Notes: a model not told the origin generated them from the letters alone. Shown: positions 33,060 through 45,669, numbered from the stretch's first letter. The stretch is DNA of 64,000 nucleotides from Anastrepha obliqua (GCF_027943255.1 NC_072894.1:78717601-78781600), one strand, 5' to 3'. Program-made: numbers and translations.

Positions 33060-33830
33060 ACGAGGAAAAATTTGCACTTATTTCAACTAACAGCCACATT
33101 CTGTACGACTACGAGTTGCTGGTCACCATACCTTTACGTTTGGTTATATAATTTATTTATTTTATATACATAATTTAGAAAAATAAACGTTTGCCCGAAC
33201 AGTTTTCGAAAACAGCTGATCATCAATTTGAGTTAAACAGTGCGACCGTGAGTAAAAATTACAAGTCAAGAAGCCTCATAATTGATTACTTATTATTTAT
33301 GCAAAATTAGGATGTTGAATTCTATGCTGCAAAATTGAAGTTCTCAGATCATTTAAGCTCGAATATAATTGATCTTGTATTAACGCTGAGCTTTAAAAAT
33401 TTTGCTTCGGAATATTTTTAATTTTTTTAAATTTCCTGCTGGGTAGTAAGTAGTACGAATCGATATTTGTTAAGTTCTGTAATAATTTTTTTTTTATAAT
33501 TTTACCTACCTCATTTTAATTTGTTCTGTTTCATTTCAAAATGTTTGAATTTTTTTCATTAGCTTTATTTCATTTTTTTGTTTTTCATTTGTAATAAAAG
33601 CACGTGCCGATTGAAGCATCTCTGGCATGTTGATTCATGCTGGTATGTGAATATGCTAACGGGGAAGATTGGAATGAGTTTGTTGCCGCCCCAGACATAT
33701 GTATGTTAATTGATGAAGGCATACATGAGAAGAAGAAGATAAACACAGCGAGCTTCTAGATAAGCGATCTTGCGGTGCGAATAAATGAGTGTAGATATGT
33801 AATGAGTGGAAAAATACTTAAAAATAAATT
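33060..33830. other. No gene recognised
   Basis: AT-rich and without a supported feature. Confidence 0.4.
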
Positions 33831-34000
33831 GCCTACTCTAAAATATTTTTCGTTATATTAAATATTTACATATACCAACATTTATATTTATATTTCTGTA
33901 TCAATTCTAAAATATTTGTAGCCTATTCTAAAATATTTCTCGTTATATTTATTAAATATTTACATATACCTACATTATATATTTATATTTCTGTATCAAC
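33831..34000. repeat. Two-copy tandem duplication, unit about 80-90 bp
   Basis: GCCTACTCTAAAATATTT at 33831 recurs as GCCTATTCTAAAATATTT at 33921. Both are followed by CGTTATAT, AAATATTTACATATACC and CTGTATCAA. Small indels separate the copies. Confidence 0.75.
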
Positions 34001-34004
34001 ATGT

Positions 34005-35740
34005 TTAGACATACGTCTCCTTGGTGTCCATCAGCGTAGGTGACCTTCATTCCAAATGTGCATGTTGGCATGCACATTCGTACATCAGTATATGTACACA
34101 CCCGTACTATGAAATTTTTTCCATATTTTCCACTTGTGGCTTGCTGGAGTCAGCCGCCATGCGAAAGTGTTTACTTATTTATACAAGTACGCGAGCCCAT
34201 AGAAAAGCAAAAATCGATACAAATGCGTTTCACAATTAAGCTATTTTTTGTTGTATTTTGAATTTTCAGTAGTTTTAAATATTTAATGCATTTTTGAAAT
34301 AAATGAAATAAGGTTTACCTTGCCATAGCCAAGTATTTGTGTGATTCGAATCAGATGCTAGAAACTATACACCTCAATAATAGGCCAATATTATTATGTC
34401 AAGGTCGCATGCTTCGTATCAACAATAAAAATTAGTCAATAAATTTCTTCACGTTAAAATGCTGTAAAAATAAACTGTTTTGATGTCAATGCCATACGCA
34501 CGAAAGCACTCTCGTAGTTTCATTTGTCTTTCCTCGATTTGCATGGACAAAGTCAATAAATTATGCCAATAAGTTTCAAATGTTCGTAATGTTTAATTAC
34601 ACTGTGCTATAATAAGGAGCTTTTTTTTTCTTCTACTTTTAGCTTTCATTTCTACAGAAATATTTAAGGCCTGCAGAATTTTAAAAACAACGGTGATATT
34701 CATTCAAAATTTGAAAACTTCGCCGTTAAAGTTTTCCTAAAATTCCATAATGTAAGAAAAAAATAAGCGAAATGCCAAAAGAGGTAGATCATTGAAAGAC
34801 ACACTGTCGTCTGAAAGTCGTGGAAATAGTTGCAAAGTCTGTTAAGTGTCATTATAGGTTTTTATGTCGGACAAGTAAATGATTTATGTGCAAACAGCTG
34901 GCCTATATCACTGAGTAATTGGACTTCAGGCACACGCCATGCGTTGCTACGCTACTTTTTTAAATAGAAAATGTTGACCAATGTTGTTGTTCGCTCGTTC
35001 TCTGCAAATAAGGGAAGCAACAGGGCCCATTTTAAATGCGAACAACAAAAAATATGAGCCCTTAGTTGTGCATGCTGGCTATGCCTAGTTTTGTAGATGT
35101 CCAAAGTGAAATACCTTCAAAAAACAGGGTTTTTTTCTTATTGTCTAGAATAAAATAAGTAATATGTATTTAAAAGCTCTTTTTTATATCCAAATTAATT
35201 TAAATTTTTAATTTTTTTGTTTTAAAAAAAATAATTTTTTTAATTTGTTAAAAACGGGTTTGTTTTTTAATTTTGTGAAAAAGTTTTTTTTTATAATTTT
35301 GTGAAGAAAGGTTGTTTTCTACAATTTTTCTTGTTAAAAAACTAAATTTTTTTCATTATTTAATGCCTTGCTATAAGTGGTTGAGACTATGCTCATTAGT
35401 TACACAGGATTCCTATAACTTCTCGAGTTATATTCAAATACGTTCAGCGAATCAGCGATAAATAGCTGTATATTCTTACTTATGTACATAGCGATGTTTC
35501 CATCGATTTGCAAACGGGCGCTTCTTCGTATTTTAGACCGATTTTTCACTGGTTTGCGGTGCGTATTTGACTATAACTCTACTACCACTATAAAAATATT
35601 AGGGATTACAAAAAACAAACATTTTTTTAAAGTATGTTTTGTCTAAAAAATTTAAAAAATAATTGTTAGATGAATTATTGAAAAGCTATTTCTCCTAAAA
35701 TTCAATACCATAAACTTCAACAAATTTCAAATAAATCGTT
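34005..35740. other. No gene recognised
   Basis: Includes strongly A/T-only tracts at 35200-35360. No coding or mobile-element motif identified. Confidence 0.4.
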
Positions 35741-35742
35741 TT

Positions 35743-36500
35743 CTTCGATAGTCAAGCCGCGATCAAAGCTCTGACGACGCCATGGTACAGAACGAAATTA
35801 ATAAATTCCTGTAACGAAGAGATCAAATCTCTTGGGCGTGCAGGTAACATATCTCTGGTCTGGATTCCGGGACATAGGAATATCCAGGGAAATGAGCTTG
35901 CTGAAGAGTTTGCCAGGAAGGGGACTGAATTGGCTTCAGAGTCCTCCTAACCGGTCATTGGCATCCCGCTGACAGTTGTTAAATGGGAACTGCTCGAATT
36001 ATTTCTGAGGAAAGCGCAGAAAATATGGAGCTCCATTTCTTCATGTGCTATTTCGAAAACCCTTTGGCCCTGGTGCAATATACGAAGGACTCAGAAGGTC
36101 CTTTGGGATCCCCGCCATTCAATTTCCAAACTCGTTGCTGTGTTTACTGGTCATTGGCCGATCGGCACGCACGCGGAAAAGCTAAGGTTACCATTTAACC
36201 TCCATTGCAGAAGCTGTGGGGGCCTTTAAGAGAAGGAGACTGTTCACCACTTTCTCTGTAAATGTCCGGGTTAAGTAGCTAGACGATTGAGATCACTGGG
36301 CGCTCCTTTCTTCGACAGCCTGAGGCAGTGCGCTAATCTAAGTCCCATCAATCTTCCCCATTATATCAACAGCTCTGGCTGACTAAAGATATCTGCCTGT
36401 TGGAGGTTTCACAATGGTATCAAAACGGCGCTTTAGTGCTGCTTGAGGAGTGCCAGACTGGCACTTCAACCATTTCACACACCTACCTACCTACCTACTA
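35743..36500 (+). mobile_element. 5'-truncated non-LTR element, RNase H to 3' tail (family N1)
   Basis: Starts inside RNase H: FFDSQAAIKALTTPW, GNISLVWIPGHRNIQGNELA and EEFARKGTELASESS, then a stop near 35948. Other frames continue IGIPLTVVKWELLELFLRKA, KTLWPWCNIRRTQK and VFTGHWPIGTHAEKLRLPF. The knuckle CRSCGGL...HHFLCKCPG follows near 36210-36275, then APFFDSLRQCANL. It ends with repeated CTAC at about 36481-36500. The copy at 60470-61790 is the same family in reverse orientation and 51560-51930 is a third piece. Several stops make it inactive. Confidence 0.85.
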
Positions 36501-36504
36501 AATA

Positions 36505-38590
36505 AATTGCCGAATTTTTAATTTTTGTTTTCAAAATTTTCTAAGGTATTTCTTATGATACTCAAGCCTACAAATAAAAAAAAATCATAAAAATTTACGA
36601 CAATGCCCAAAATACTTGGATCACTTAAAGGAATCGTTCTTAATTTAAATTTTTGGTGCTATGCCTATTTTTTTATTTTCTCCTCAGTACAAATAATAAT
36701 TTTAAGAAACCTGTTTTTTTTTTGTTTTTTGTTTGTTTTTTAATAATTAGACATCATAAATCAGGTTCTGCTTCAAGCACTACTTGGCTGTTTTCAATCC
36801 TCAGCCATGCTTCGCATTGCGACAAGTTCACAAAATAAGATTTCTCACATACAAATACATATATTTTATTTCATTAATAACTGCTTATTTTACTTCTAGT
36901 TGGCTACAAGTATTTCTTCTGTTTACCCACACTTGCCAGCCTTTCATGTCTTATTTATGTGACCCCAATTAAGAAACAGGGACAATGTACTCGCTTTTAC
37001 CTTGCGGCCTACTAAGGCAATAACAGAAACACCCCCAATTTTGCACACTCAGTGCATCAACACAAACATATTAAAATGTCTCGGTCGCCGCCGCTCTGTC
37101 ATGTACATATGTATGTATAAGCATGTATGCATGCACACTATATGTGTATGTGGTTGAGCAACATGGCGTATGCGTTACAATTCAAGTTTCACTGTTCATA
37201 TTTTTTGAGTTTACTTTTCATTTTACTTTGCACTGTTTGTTTTCTTGTTATCGTGAACATTTTTCATGCTTCTGAAAGAAAAAAAAGTATTAAGAAAAAT
37301 TGCAAACTCTGCAAGCATAATTTATTTTGTTGCAAAAGCAAATAAAATCGCACATTCGCATAAATTGCATACATACAAACTGTATTTGCACCCGTAATGA
37401 ATGCGATAAATTGGCCAGATGTCCGAGAGCTCCATTTTCTCACATTTTTCAAGGCTAGCTTACGCATGAGAAAAGTGAAAAAGATAAAAGGCATATGATT
37501 TAATGTATACTAAGATTAAAAAATGGTACTCATATTTTTTTGGAACTTTATTATTAGTTTTTACTCATACAGCGGTGGAAATATGCTACATTGCATAAGT
37601 GGGCAATGTTTTTGACACTGTAAAGTAGTTGTGTGTGAAAGTCAAATAGTTATTTAGTTAATATGTAAATAGTCAAATATATGAATTTATATTAATCTAA
37701 CGCAAATAAACTTTTAATCCATAATCAAGCCCAAAATAAACTTTTAATCTATAATCAAATCATTAAGCCAGTGTGAAGGCTTTTTCAAAATAAAGTATCA
37801 CGGACTATCGGCAAAGCCTCTAGTATATACGGAAATACGACCTACATAGAGACTTGCAGTTGCACACAGTCAAAGTACCGATTAATATTTGTGCGGCTAA
37901 GCATGACAAAAGGATTGAACAGCATATCATTGCTGAAGCCTCATCTTTTTTTAATGAAGCCTCATCTTTTTGTAATGAAGCAATATATAGAAGAAGGTTG
38001 AGGAGGATTAAACCACCGGACCTAGTCGTAGGCAATGTCTACGAATCCATGAATTACTGAAACCAAAAATAATGTTTTTTTTTATTAAAAAAAAAAAGAA
38101 ACAATTTATTTTATTCTAACGTTTCAACAAAAAAAAAATTTCCAAGAAAAACATTTTTAATGCAAAGATAATTTTTTATTTATTTATTATTTATTTATAT
38201 TAATTACGAATAAAATTATAATTAATTAAGCACTAGCTGCCAGGGCTATCGGCAGTCGGCCGATAAATATTTTCAATATATTATTAAACTAAGTAATGTG
38301 AAACATTCTTTTTACGAAATAATATTAATTCATAGTTGCGAAAATCTGTTTTAAAGTTAAACGCGAGTATGAAAGATTAAGCGTTTGAGTCACTGTAAGA
38401 AGTAATTACAAAATTGCAACAATGCTTTGGATTTAGTAAATTTGAAATATTTAGAGGAAACCCACATAATTTTTTCTCTCAGAGTCAAGCAACAACTTTT
38501 TTCTATTTGAATCGCGCGCGAATACTGTACGCCTTTCGCGCAGGAGGTCTTAAATCGCTCTTCCAAAAAATAACCTTCAACATCCAAATA
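36505..38590. other. No gene recognised; minor local duplications
   Basis: A 30-bp unit ending AATAAACTTTTAATC is duplicated near 37704-37760, and GAAGCCTCATCTTTTT occurs twice at 37937-37975 inside a 68-codon open frame (37854-38060). No gene family recognised. Confidence 0.4.
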
Positions 38591-38600
38591 TGTACAAATA

Positions 38601-39859
38601 ACGGGTGATTTTTTAGCTATTATCTTTTTAAACAGTTCGTTAAACAGCTGACGCACGTTTCGTGTTTTGTTTCACTGTCAGACGTCTTCAGTAATTTAAC
38701 CATGAATCGTCTTACAAACGAACAACGCTTGCAAATCATTGAATTTTATTATAAAAATGCGTGTTCTATTAAGAAAGTTTATCGCGCGCTTCTTCCATTT
38801 TATGGTCAGTTTAATCGACCCACTGAAGCGGCTATTCGAGCTATTGTGACTAAATTTAGAACCAAATTTACATTATTGGACATCAAACCTCCAACAAGCT
38901 TACGTAGGGTGCGAACTGAAGAAAATATCGCAGCTGTATCGGCCAGTGTTAATGCTGACCATCAATTATCCATTCGTCGCTGTTCGCAGCAATTGGGCCT
39001 ATGTTACTCAACAACGTGGAAAATTTTGCGAAAGGTTTAGGTGTGAAGCCTTTCAAAATACAGCTGGTGCAAGAATTGAAGCCGAACGACCTACCGCAAC
39101 GCAGAATTTTTGGTAAATGGGCTCTTGGAAACTTGGCCGAAGATCCACTTTTTTATCGAAAAATTGTGTTCAGGGACGAAGCGCATTTTTGGATCAATGG
39201 AAGTGAAGATCAGCCAGAAGAATAGCAAGAGCTACCAATGTATCCAGAAAAGTTCACAGTTTGGTGCGGTTTATGGGCTGGAGGTATCATTGGACAGTAC
39301 TACTTCAAAGATGCTGCGAATCGTAACGTAACTGTGAATGGTGAGCGCTACCGTGAAATGAAATCCAACTTTTTTTTGCCCAAAATGCAAGAGCTTGACT
39401 TGCGTGACATGTGGGTTCAGTAAGACGGTGCCACATGCCACGCAGCACACATAACAATGGACTTGTTGAGAGGCGAGTTCGGTGAACATTTTATTTCACG
39501 TTCGGGACCCGTCAATTGGCCACCCAGATCGTGCGATATAACGCCTTTAGATTTTTTTTTGTGGGGCTATGTTAAAGCTCATGTCTATTCAAACAAGCCG
39601 GCTTCAGTTAACGCATTGGAAGACAACATTAAAGCATTTATATGTGAGATACCGGCCGAAACATTGGAAAGAGTATGCCAAAATTGGACTAAGCGGATGG
39701 ACCATTTGAAGCGCAGTCGTGGTCAACATTTGCATGAAATAATCTTCAACCATTAAATTATTAAATCGATTTAAATAAAAATTTCATGATTTTTTTTGAA
39801 TTTTACGTGTTTTTTTTTTTTGAAAAACTTTCCTATAGCTCTTAAAAAATCACCCTTTA
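38601..39859 (+). mobile_element. Mariner-like element (DD37D type) with both ends
   Basis: Inverted ends ACGGGTGATTTTTTAGCTAT from 38601 and AAAGGGTGATTTTTTAAGAG read inward from about 39858 flank a full-span transposase gene. TA dinucleotides lie outside both (38599-38600; 39860-39861). At about 1.26 kb it is normal length, and with only a few lesions it is the most complete transposon in the window. Confidence 0.88.
38702..39756 (+). pseudogene. Mariner-like transposase with few lesions
   Basis: The ATG at 38702 opens MNRLTNEQRLQIIEFYY and a helix-turn-helix (ALLPFYGQFNRPTEAAIRA), then RRCSQQLGLCYSTTWKILRK. A frameshift near 39030 moves to GVKPFKIQLVQELKPNDLPQ and IVFRDEAHFW (first Asp). 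About 10 residues (usually [10 protein letters not shown]) are deleted after ING. A TAG near 39223 and a TAA near 39421 interrupt the frame, the latter just before DGATCHA (second Asp). WPPRSCDITPLDFF holds the third Asp, and the protein ends GQHLHEIIFNH with TAA at 39754. Spacing fits DD37D. Confidence 0.87.
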
Positions 39860-39864
39860 TAATA

Positions 39865-40780
39865 AAAAAAAAATGATTTTCAATATTTTCGCTAAAATTA
39901 TTTCTGAAATTTTAAAATTCTTCTCCTTTTCTCCACTTTCTAACAGTTTATCGATTCTCCTTAGCTGGTTCGATATTTTCCTCTTTTTTAGTTTAGCTTA
40001 AGATTAACGAGACATTAGCGTTGTTAGCGCGTTTCTGCACTTAAATATTTACTTTGCTTACTCACACTTAATAATATTCTTACAGTCACACGTCGTTTCA
40101 ACGCTCGCGGCGGCATTACCAAGGTCGCCCTACTTATGCCATGTCTTTTGTTTTTTCAGACGCCTAATCGTCATTTTCGCACCTCCAACACACTGGTGTC
40201 AATAGCTGACGCATTGTCTGTCTATCTGCTCAATGTTATATGTCTATATGTTATATATGTACATATATACATTTATATATGAACACATACCTGAATACCA
40301 ATTGTACCATCGTGGATCGATAAGCCAACAAACTGACTGATGTCTGTCATCCGGATTTTGTCTATTCTTTGCCCTTATCTTTTGCTCTTATGTCTGCATT
40401 TATGTACTTACTTATGAAGATTTGCCTCTTTTTGTGTACATACTTAGGTATATATTTATGTAAGTATTTCCGAATCTTTCAGCGAAATTACGCGTCAATG
40501 AGTCAGCAGCTGTGGCGTAGTGAAGTACACATATGCACAGATGTGGACACATACATATATACTCCTAGATTATTTTACGTAGATAACTTTAGGCTATTAA
40601 TATTACAAATAAAATTAAAGCAAATGAATCCGATTCGTAACAAAAAGTTCTTAATAATTCCGAGGCGTGTGATATTTTTCAAAAGGATTACTAAAAATTT
40701 TTCATCACGTTTATCAAACTCACTACTTTTTTCAAAACTGTCGCTATTACTTATTTTTCGAAACGTCAATTCAGTACAAT
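39865..40780. other. No gene recognised
   Basis: A long plus-strand open frame at 40369-40827 lacks an ATG start, encodes hydrophobic and basic runs, and merges into the next transposase remnant. It is not treated as a gene. Confidence 0.4.
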
Positions 40781-40787
40781 TTCAACC

Positions 40788-41640
40788 ATGGATCGCTTTA
40801 CACCGAAACAACGCGCTGAAACGGTGACGCTATACATCGAAAATAGTCGTTATATTGTTCTAACTCAACGCGCATATCGCAAAAAGTATCGCGGCAAACA
40901 GGCACCGTCTGATAATACTATTCGTCGTTTGGGGTCGAATTTTTTGAGTACGGGACAATAGGAGATCGTCAACATGCCGTTCATCAGCGACCAAGACGTT
41001 CCAATGAACTTGTTGAAGCAGTGAGGGAGAGCGTTGCCCAGGAGCCAACAGTGTCATATCGTCGTCGCGCTCAGCATTTTGGCGTCAGTGAAACCATAAT
41101 GCGGCGCATTTTAAAGGTTGATTTAAATTTGTTTCCGTATAAAGTGCAATTGACACAAAGAATATTGTCGCTTGGAATACGTCCAAACAGTCGTTCGAAT
41201 GGTTGACACTGAACCCAATTTTTGGAAGCAAATTTTAATGACTGACGAGACACATTTTAACCTCTCTGGCAGCGTGAATAAACAAAATTGCCGCATTTGG
41301 GAAACTGAGAATCTACGCGAGTTCCGCGAAACGCAAATGCATGACCCAAAACCATCACTGGGCGATATTTTTACCAAGAAGGGTTACTGGCTTCAACAAA
41401 ACGGTGCGCCATGCCGCACTGCGAATGCAACAATCGAATTTCTGCAAAGAAATTCCAGGGACATCTAGTGTCAAAAAAAGTGACATCGACTGGACCCCAA
41501 GATCACCTGACTTAAGATATAATGCAATGTAGGCGCTTTTTTGTGAAGAGTAATTTAATTGAAGCGCGTAATTCTGTCGTCGAATGCTTAAAATTGCCCT
41601 CTATGCTAAAGAAATTTAATTTGTTTAATTTTATGTACAC
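40788..41640 (+). pseudogene. Second DD37D-type mariner transposase remnant
   Basis: The ATG at 40788 begins MDRFTPKQRAETVTLYIENS. TIRRLGSNFLSTGQ and a stop follow. The frame resumes with RPRRSNELVEAVRESVAQEP, TVSYRRRAQHFGVSETIMRR and FPYKVQLTQ. NFWKQILMTDETHFNLSG gives the first Asp, and [17 protein letters not shown] follows. After a deletion of about 80 residues comes WLQQNGAPCRTANATIEFLQ, where the second catalytic Asp is Asn. DWTPRSPDL is the degraded third-Asp block. Different family from the element at 38601 (start sequence and linker differ). Confidence 0.75.
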
Positions 41641-41649
41641 TAATAATTA

Positions 41650-42265
41650 AAACATTATTGAGTTATTTTTCGTGAAGTGATTTTCTAAGGTTGACACGAA
41701 ATACTTTTTTATATCTCGAATAATTTAGAAAGAAAACTTATTACTTTGTCTAAATTGCTTAACAATTTCTAAGTAATTGCACCATATCCACTATTAACGG
41801 TACGAGCTTGGCTTGGAAAGTTCCAGTTTCTGTACGGAGAAGAATTATACGCTTTTGCTTTTAAAGTATCTATGTATCTATGGCATACTTCTACTGGCAT
41901 GTGGACGTGGGCGGTATAGTGTACAGCATTGCTCATTAGGAAACCATTTTTTTCTAGCCACTGTATGTATGATTTGTGATGGTATATGATATGATGTGAT
42001 GCCATTTATTTTGGTATGTTATGCGATGTGTACGATGTGATGCCATTTGGCTTTATTATTATTATTTATAGGGGATATATAGGATATAACCCTAACTTAT
42101 TTACCACACTGGCTACTATTTATTTATTATGTTATGATGTGATGGGATGTCATATTATGTGAGTCATTGTGATATAATGATGAGATATATAATGTGGTTT
42201 CGCATCCTGTTTCGGTTATTTCGTTGGTACCAAATACTAATACAAATATTTTTATGTTCTTTTTT
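41650..42265. other. No gene recognised
   Basis: GATGTGATGCCATTT occurs twice between about 41990 and 42050 within a GATG-rich simple stretch. A pyrimidine run and AG at 42259-42268 form a plausible splice acceptor for the host gene. Confidence 0.4.
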
Positions 42266-42266
42266 T

Positions 42267-42606
42267 AGATCAAATAATCAACATTCTCAAGATGTCAGCT
42301 GAAGTATCAGTCGTTTGCTCCATCAACGGGCAATGGTCGTTAAGAAATACAGCCGAATAGTTCCCGCAAGAAATTTCTTAGAATTATCGTAAACAGCTCG
42401 TAACATCTGGAACAACTAATACTCACTAGTGGACATTCAATTGGAAATGGCGTAATGAAATAGATATACACTTCGATGTAAAAACAAACAAAAAATATCT
42501 TCCTTCAAGCGCAAAAGTTTGCCTAATTTATAAGTCCTCTTTCTGAAATACTTGTATTAAAATACTCATTTTACGTAAATAACTACTGTCCGCACAAGAA
42601 GCCAAT
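42267..42606 (+). promoter_or_regulatory. Probable 5' UTR of the host exon with acceptor and upstream ORF
   Basis: TTCTTTTTTTAG ending at 42268 is a good acceptor, and no coding frame leads into the ATG at 42607. A short upstream ORF runs from ATG 42292 to TAG 42358-42360 (22 codons, starting MSAEVSVVC). Such an ORF can lower translation of the main frame. That role and the acceptor are inferred; transcription could instead start inside this stretch. Confidence 0.45.
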
Positions 42607-43898
42607 ATGAATTCTGTTATTTCCGCTTTTAAAACCAAAAAGAGTTCCAGCAATAATACACCCGCCAATGATAAATCGCTTGCTAGCGGCTGCACCTTAA
42701 ACACCGCCAGCGCCAGCTCGAAAAAGAAGGCGATCAATGCACAGGACAATGGATACCAGTACCTGCGACACATACGCGAAATCGAATCGGCAACGAAAAT
42801 GCTATCGCCGGTGGTAGCAGTTGACGATTTCCGGTCACCTTGTGTCGACGTAGTCGATCATGCGCCCGCAACAGTACGTCTGGCCACAACTTTGGAGACG
42901 ACACCACCTGCCGACTACAATATGAACGGTGCCAAGTGTGCGACGCACAACGTTGGCGATAGTGGGATGACAAATATGAACCCAACAGCTACAATGTCAA
43001 ATGCTGAGAATGGCAACTGCAATGAATTGCTTGCCATTAAGGCGATAACCAACGGACAAACGAGTCCATCGTCCCCCAGTAGTCCGGTGCAGCAGCTGCC
43101 TGATGCAGACGATGACGAGTCAGAGCACTCGGCGGCAGCATGCACAAGCAGTTCCAGTGAGCAAAGCAATAGCACTGTAGTGCATAGTCCCACACGTGTA
43201 CGTGTAGTGGGGACAGCCGCAGTGTGTGGTGCAACAGCAGTGGCTCCAAACGCTCAACCCAGTCCAGCCAAAAGTCTGCGCAGTAATGCCTCAACATCAT
43301 CCTCATCTTCTGGCACTTCTGCCACCACATCAGCATCTTCGTCGATTGCCATCTGCAATTCGGGCCCGAGTTCATGCACTTCGTCTACGAGCTGCGACGT
43401 AACTACGCTAGCCAATTGCTCGCCACATAATTCCACATTGACGTTATCCTCTTCAGGCAGTGGTGGTGGCGTCAATTCGACACCAGCTTCTCCTACAGAT
43501 ATTATCAGCTGCAATGCTGCAGATGCAAATTATGTGCCTGCCTTTCTCAAGTCCGCTCCCGTCACATTGCCCATCATCATGCCAAACGGCAACAGTGGCT
43601 TAGCATCGATGCCACCACATTATCACGCATATGGCATGAATGGCGTTGGTGGTGTGGGCGTGTATGGTGGTGGTACGCCGGTGAACTCAGCGTCGACTAC
43701 GCCGAAGCATATACGTTACCCCAAGCCACGTCTCAGTTTGAGCCGCTTCATCAATCATTCGATGCCATCGGTGCACGGACGACAGAATCTGAGTGTCGCA
43801 GGCGGCGCAACGACGGACGTGAGTTCGGGCGGTGCAGTGGGGACGAACCCGCCTAAGCGCATTTCAACGCATCAGCGGAATTTGAGTTTAGATTTTAG
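42607..43898 (+). CDS. First coding exon of an unidentified host gene; low-complexity Ser/Thr-rich N-terminus
   Basis: An ATG in fair context (CCAATATGA) opens 431 unbroken codons. The exon ends at AG|GTAAGTGAG, with GT at 43899, in the middle of codon 431, so coding continues downstream. Composition: basic start (MNSVISAFKTKKSSSNN), SPSSPSSP at about 153-160, an acidic DADDDESE run at 166-173, a long Ser/Thr region at 222-265, Gly/Val-rich 345-356, then a basic segment TPKHIRYPKPRLSLSRFINH at 365-384 and PPKRISTHQRNLSLDFR at the end. The last two look conserved and contain R-x-x-S type sites. There is no catalytic domain, membrane segment or signal peptide. Codon use and GC content are clearly higher than the surroundings. 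I cannot name the gene. Confidence 0.88.
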
Positions 43899-44740
43899 GT
43901 AAGTGAGAGAAAAAGTTTTTTTTTATTACATTTAAATTCTTTATGTCGATACAAGTCGACATAAAAATTCATATATATTAATTTTTTTTATTTTTTTATT
44001 TTTTATTCAACGTGCACAATACTTGCAATCAAAGTTGAAAAAGTTTAAACGAAATTTAGCATTGCTAAAATTATTGCGTCTGCAGTAGAATTTTGCTTTG
44101 TCATTGAATGTCTCCCACAGGTATGCAGCCTTGATATCACAGCATTCGAAAGCACACAACACAAAATAGCTGACGTCATCCAGGCGACACCAACAACTTG
44201 TTTTAAGACTTCAACAATTGCCGTTTGTGCTTTTGGCATTTTCAATATTTTCTAGTAAAATAGTCATTACTTGTTGTCTAACCGCAAATATTTGGTCCTT
44301 AAATTAATTTGCATTGAAAATCAATGTCCAACCGCAGGTTACTAGTTACTTTAATTAAAAGCACAAAAATTTTATTATTTAATTGTTTGTGGTGATGGGA
44401 TGTTATTTTACATCACAATTGAAATAACGTAAGTCATATTTCGATAGCCTTGGAATATTTATAAAAGTAAGAAAAACATATAAATTTCATTATGTCTTCT
44501 GGTATTCGCGGTTTTTCATTACACAATTTTAGCTCAGAAACACAATTTTCAGCGCATTCACCCGTCAAATATATTTAAGATTTGCTAAATACGAAGATGA
44601 TAATAATTTTTCTAGTTTGGCTCAAACAAGAGTGACCTTCTCCTTTGATCCCATTATATGCGTGATATATTTCATGTCAAACATTTTTATTAATTTTATA
44701 GCCACGTAAGTCTATAGAAAATCGATTCTCTTGCAAAAAT
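43899..44740. other. Intron sequence after the host exon
   Basis: Starts with a strong donor GTAAGTGAG. The sequence is AT-rich, with TATGTCGATACAAGTCGACATA-like symmetry near 43943-43964 and no acceptor-exon pair that I can support. Confidence 0.6.
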
Positions 44741-44744
44741 TACA

Positions 44745-45632
44745 CTCAACAGAATATGAAGGTTGCCTCTCTTCTTCGAAGTTAGTGCATGTCTGCATTC
44801 GCTTGAAACAATTTTCAAAGCACTTGTGCCACTCAGCAGTGGATATCTCCAAAAAGAACTGTTTAAAGGTTTAAAAAGCTTCTTCAGGCATTGAAAAACG
44901 TTGACTTCGCATTTTATTTTTGATGTTCGGCAACAAAAATAAATCATTAGGTGTACAATAGGCGCTGTAAGATGGATGGCTTTTTAATTTAATTCAATTT
45001 AATGTTTTGGCTGTTCAAAAACTCGTTTTGTGTGAGCCAATAAGTGGGTGCTCGCATTGTCTTCGTGAGGGATGATTCGTCTTCGGTGGTTGGTTTTCCT
45101 TAATTTTCCGAAAACTTCTGCCAAACAAATGGTTGTGTACCATTCAGATTTGATTGTTTTAAGTTTTTCCAGTTGTGCAGTTGTAGTTTGATCTGATTTT
45201 CCAACAACGGGCGGCAGGCGACCATTTGCTTTAAGGTGCTTCTTTTGTTGGCTAAAGCTCAGCTTGGAACACCCATACTGTCGATTGCTGTTTTGTTTCT
45301 AGCTTATATGCGGATGCCCAAGATTCATCACCACTTACGATGTCATAGACGTGCATTGAACCAGCGCGACTGGATTTCTTCAACATCGTGATATGTCACA
45401 TGGCGATCTTGTCATGTGTGTGTGTCATGATACCCATCATAACAAACGTTTTTTGACGGCCATTACGAAATTCATCATGCAAGGATAGACGGTCACGTTG
45501 GATTTCGTTGTACCAGCGTTTCACAGTGGCTAGCTTCAAGTCGCTTCAGTCGCAGTAAGTTGTTTAATGCTCTCCCGTCTCGATCATCCACGTAAAAAAT
45601 CGTGTGCGAAAATTTTCAGGAGTTAATTTCAT
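44745..45632 (-). pseudogene. Near full-span mariner transposase, heavily mutated
   Basis: The ATG at 45632 starts MKLTPENFRTRFFTWM. A degraded first domain follows, then a DRHVTYH segment near 45400. HVYDIVSGDESWASAYKLET, KQQSTVWVFQAEL (first Asp), SEWYTTICLAEVFGKLRKTN, HEDNASTHLLAHT (second Asp) and CTPNDLFLLPNIKNKMRSQR (third Asp) come in order. The C-terminus reads KCFENCFKRMQTCTNFE near 44800. Stops and shifts lie throughout. Same family as 22910-23195, and related to the deleted copies at 6455 and 8855. It lies inside the host intron. Confidence 0.8.
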
Positions 45633-45669
45633 CTTTCGGCCGGGATGAATTTTTTGAACTCACAAAAAA

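Noticed and set aside
37854..38060. 68-codon frame with internal EASSF repeat
   Set aside because: The repeat is a DNA-level duplication; no homologue recognised and no splice support.
40369..40827. 152-codon plus-strand open frame
   Set aside because: No ATG start, hydrophobic/basic composition from AT-rich DNA, and it runs into the transposase remnant at 40788.
42607..43898. Naming the host exon as a kinase or phosphodiesterase N-terminus
   Set aside because: The exon has no catalytic or regulatory domain and I could not confirm any memory of a matching protein, so no symbol is given.
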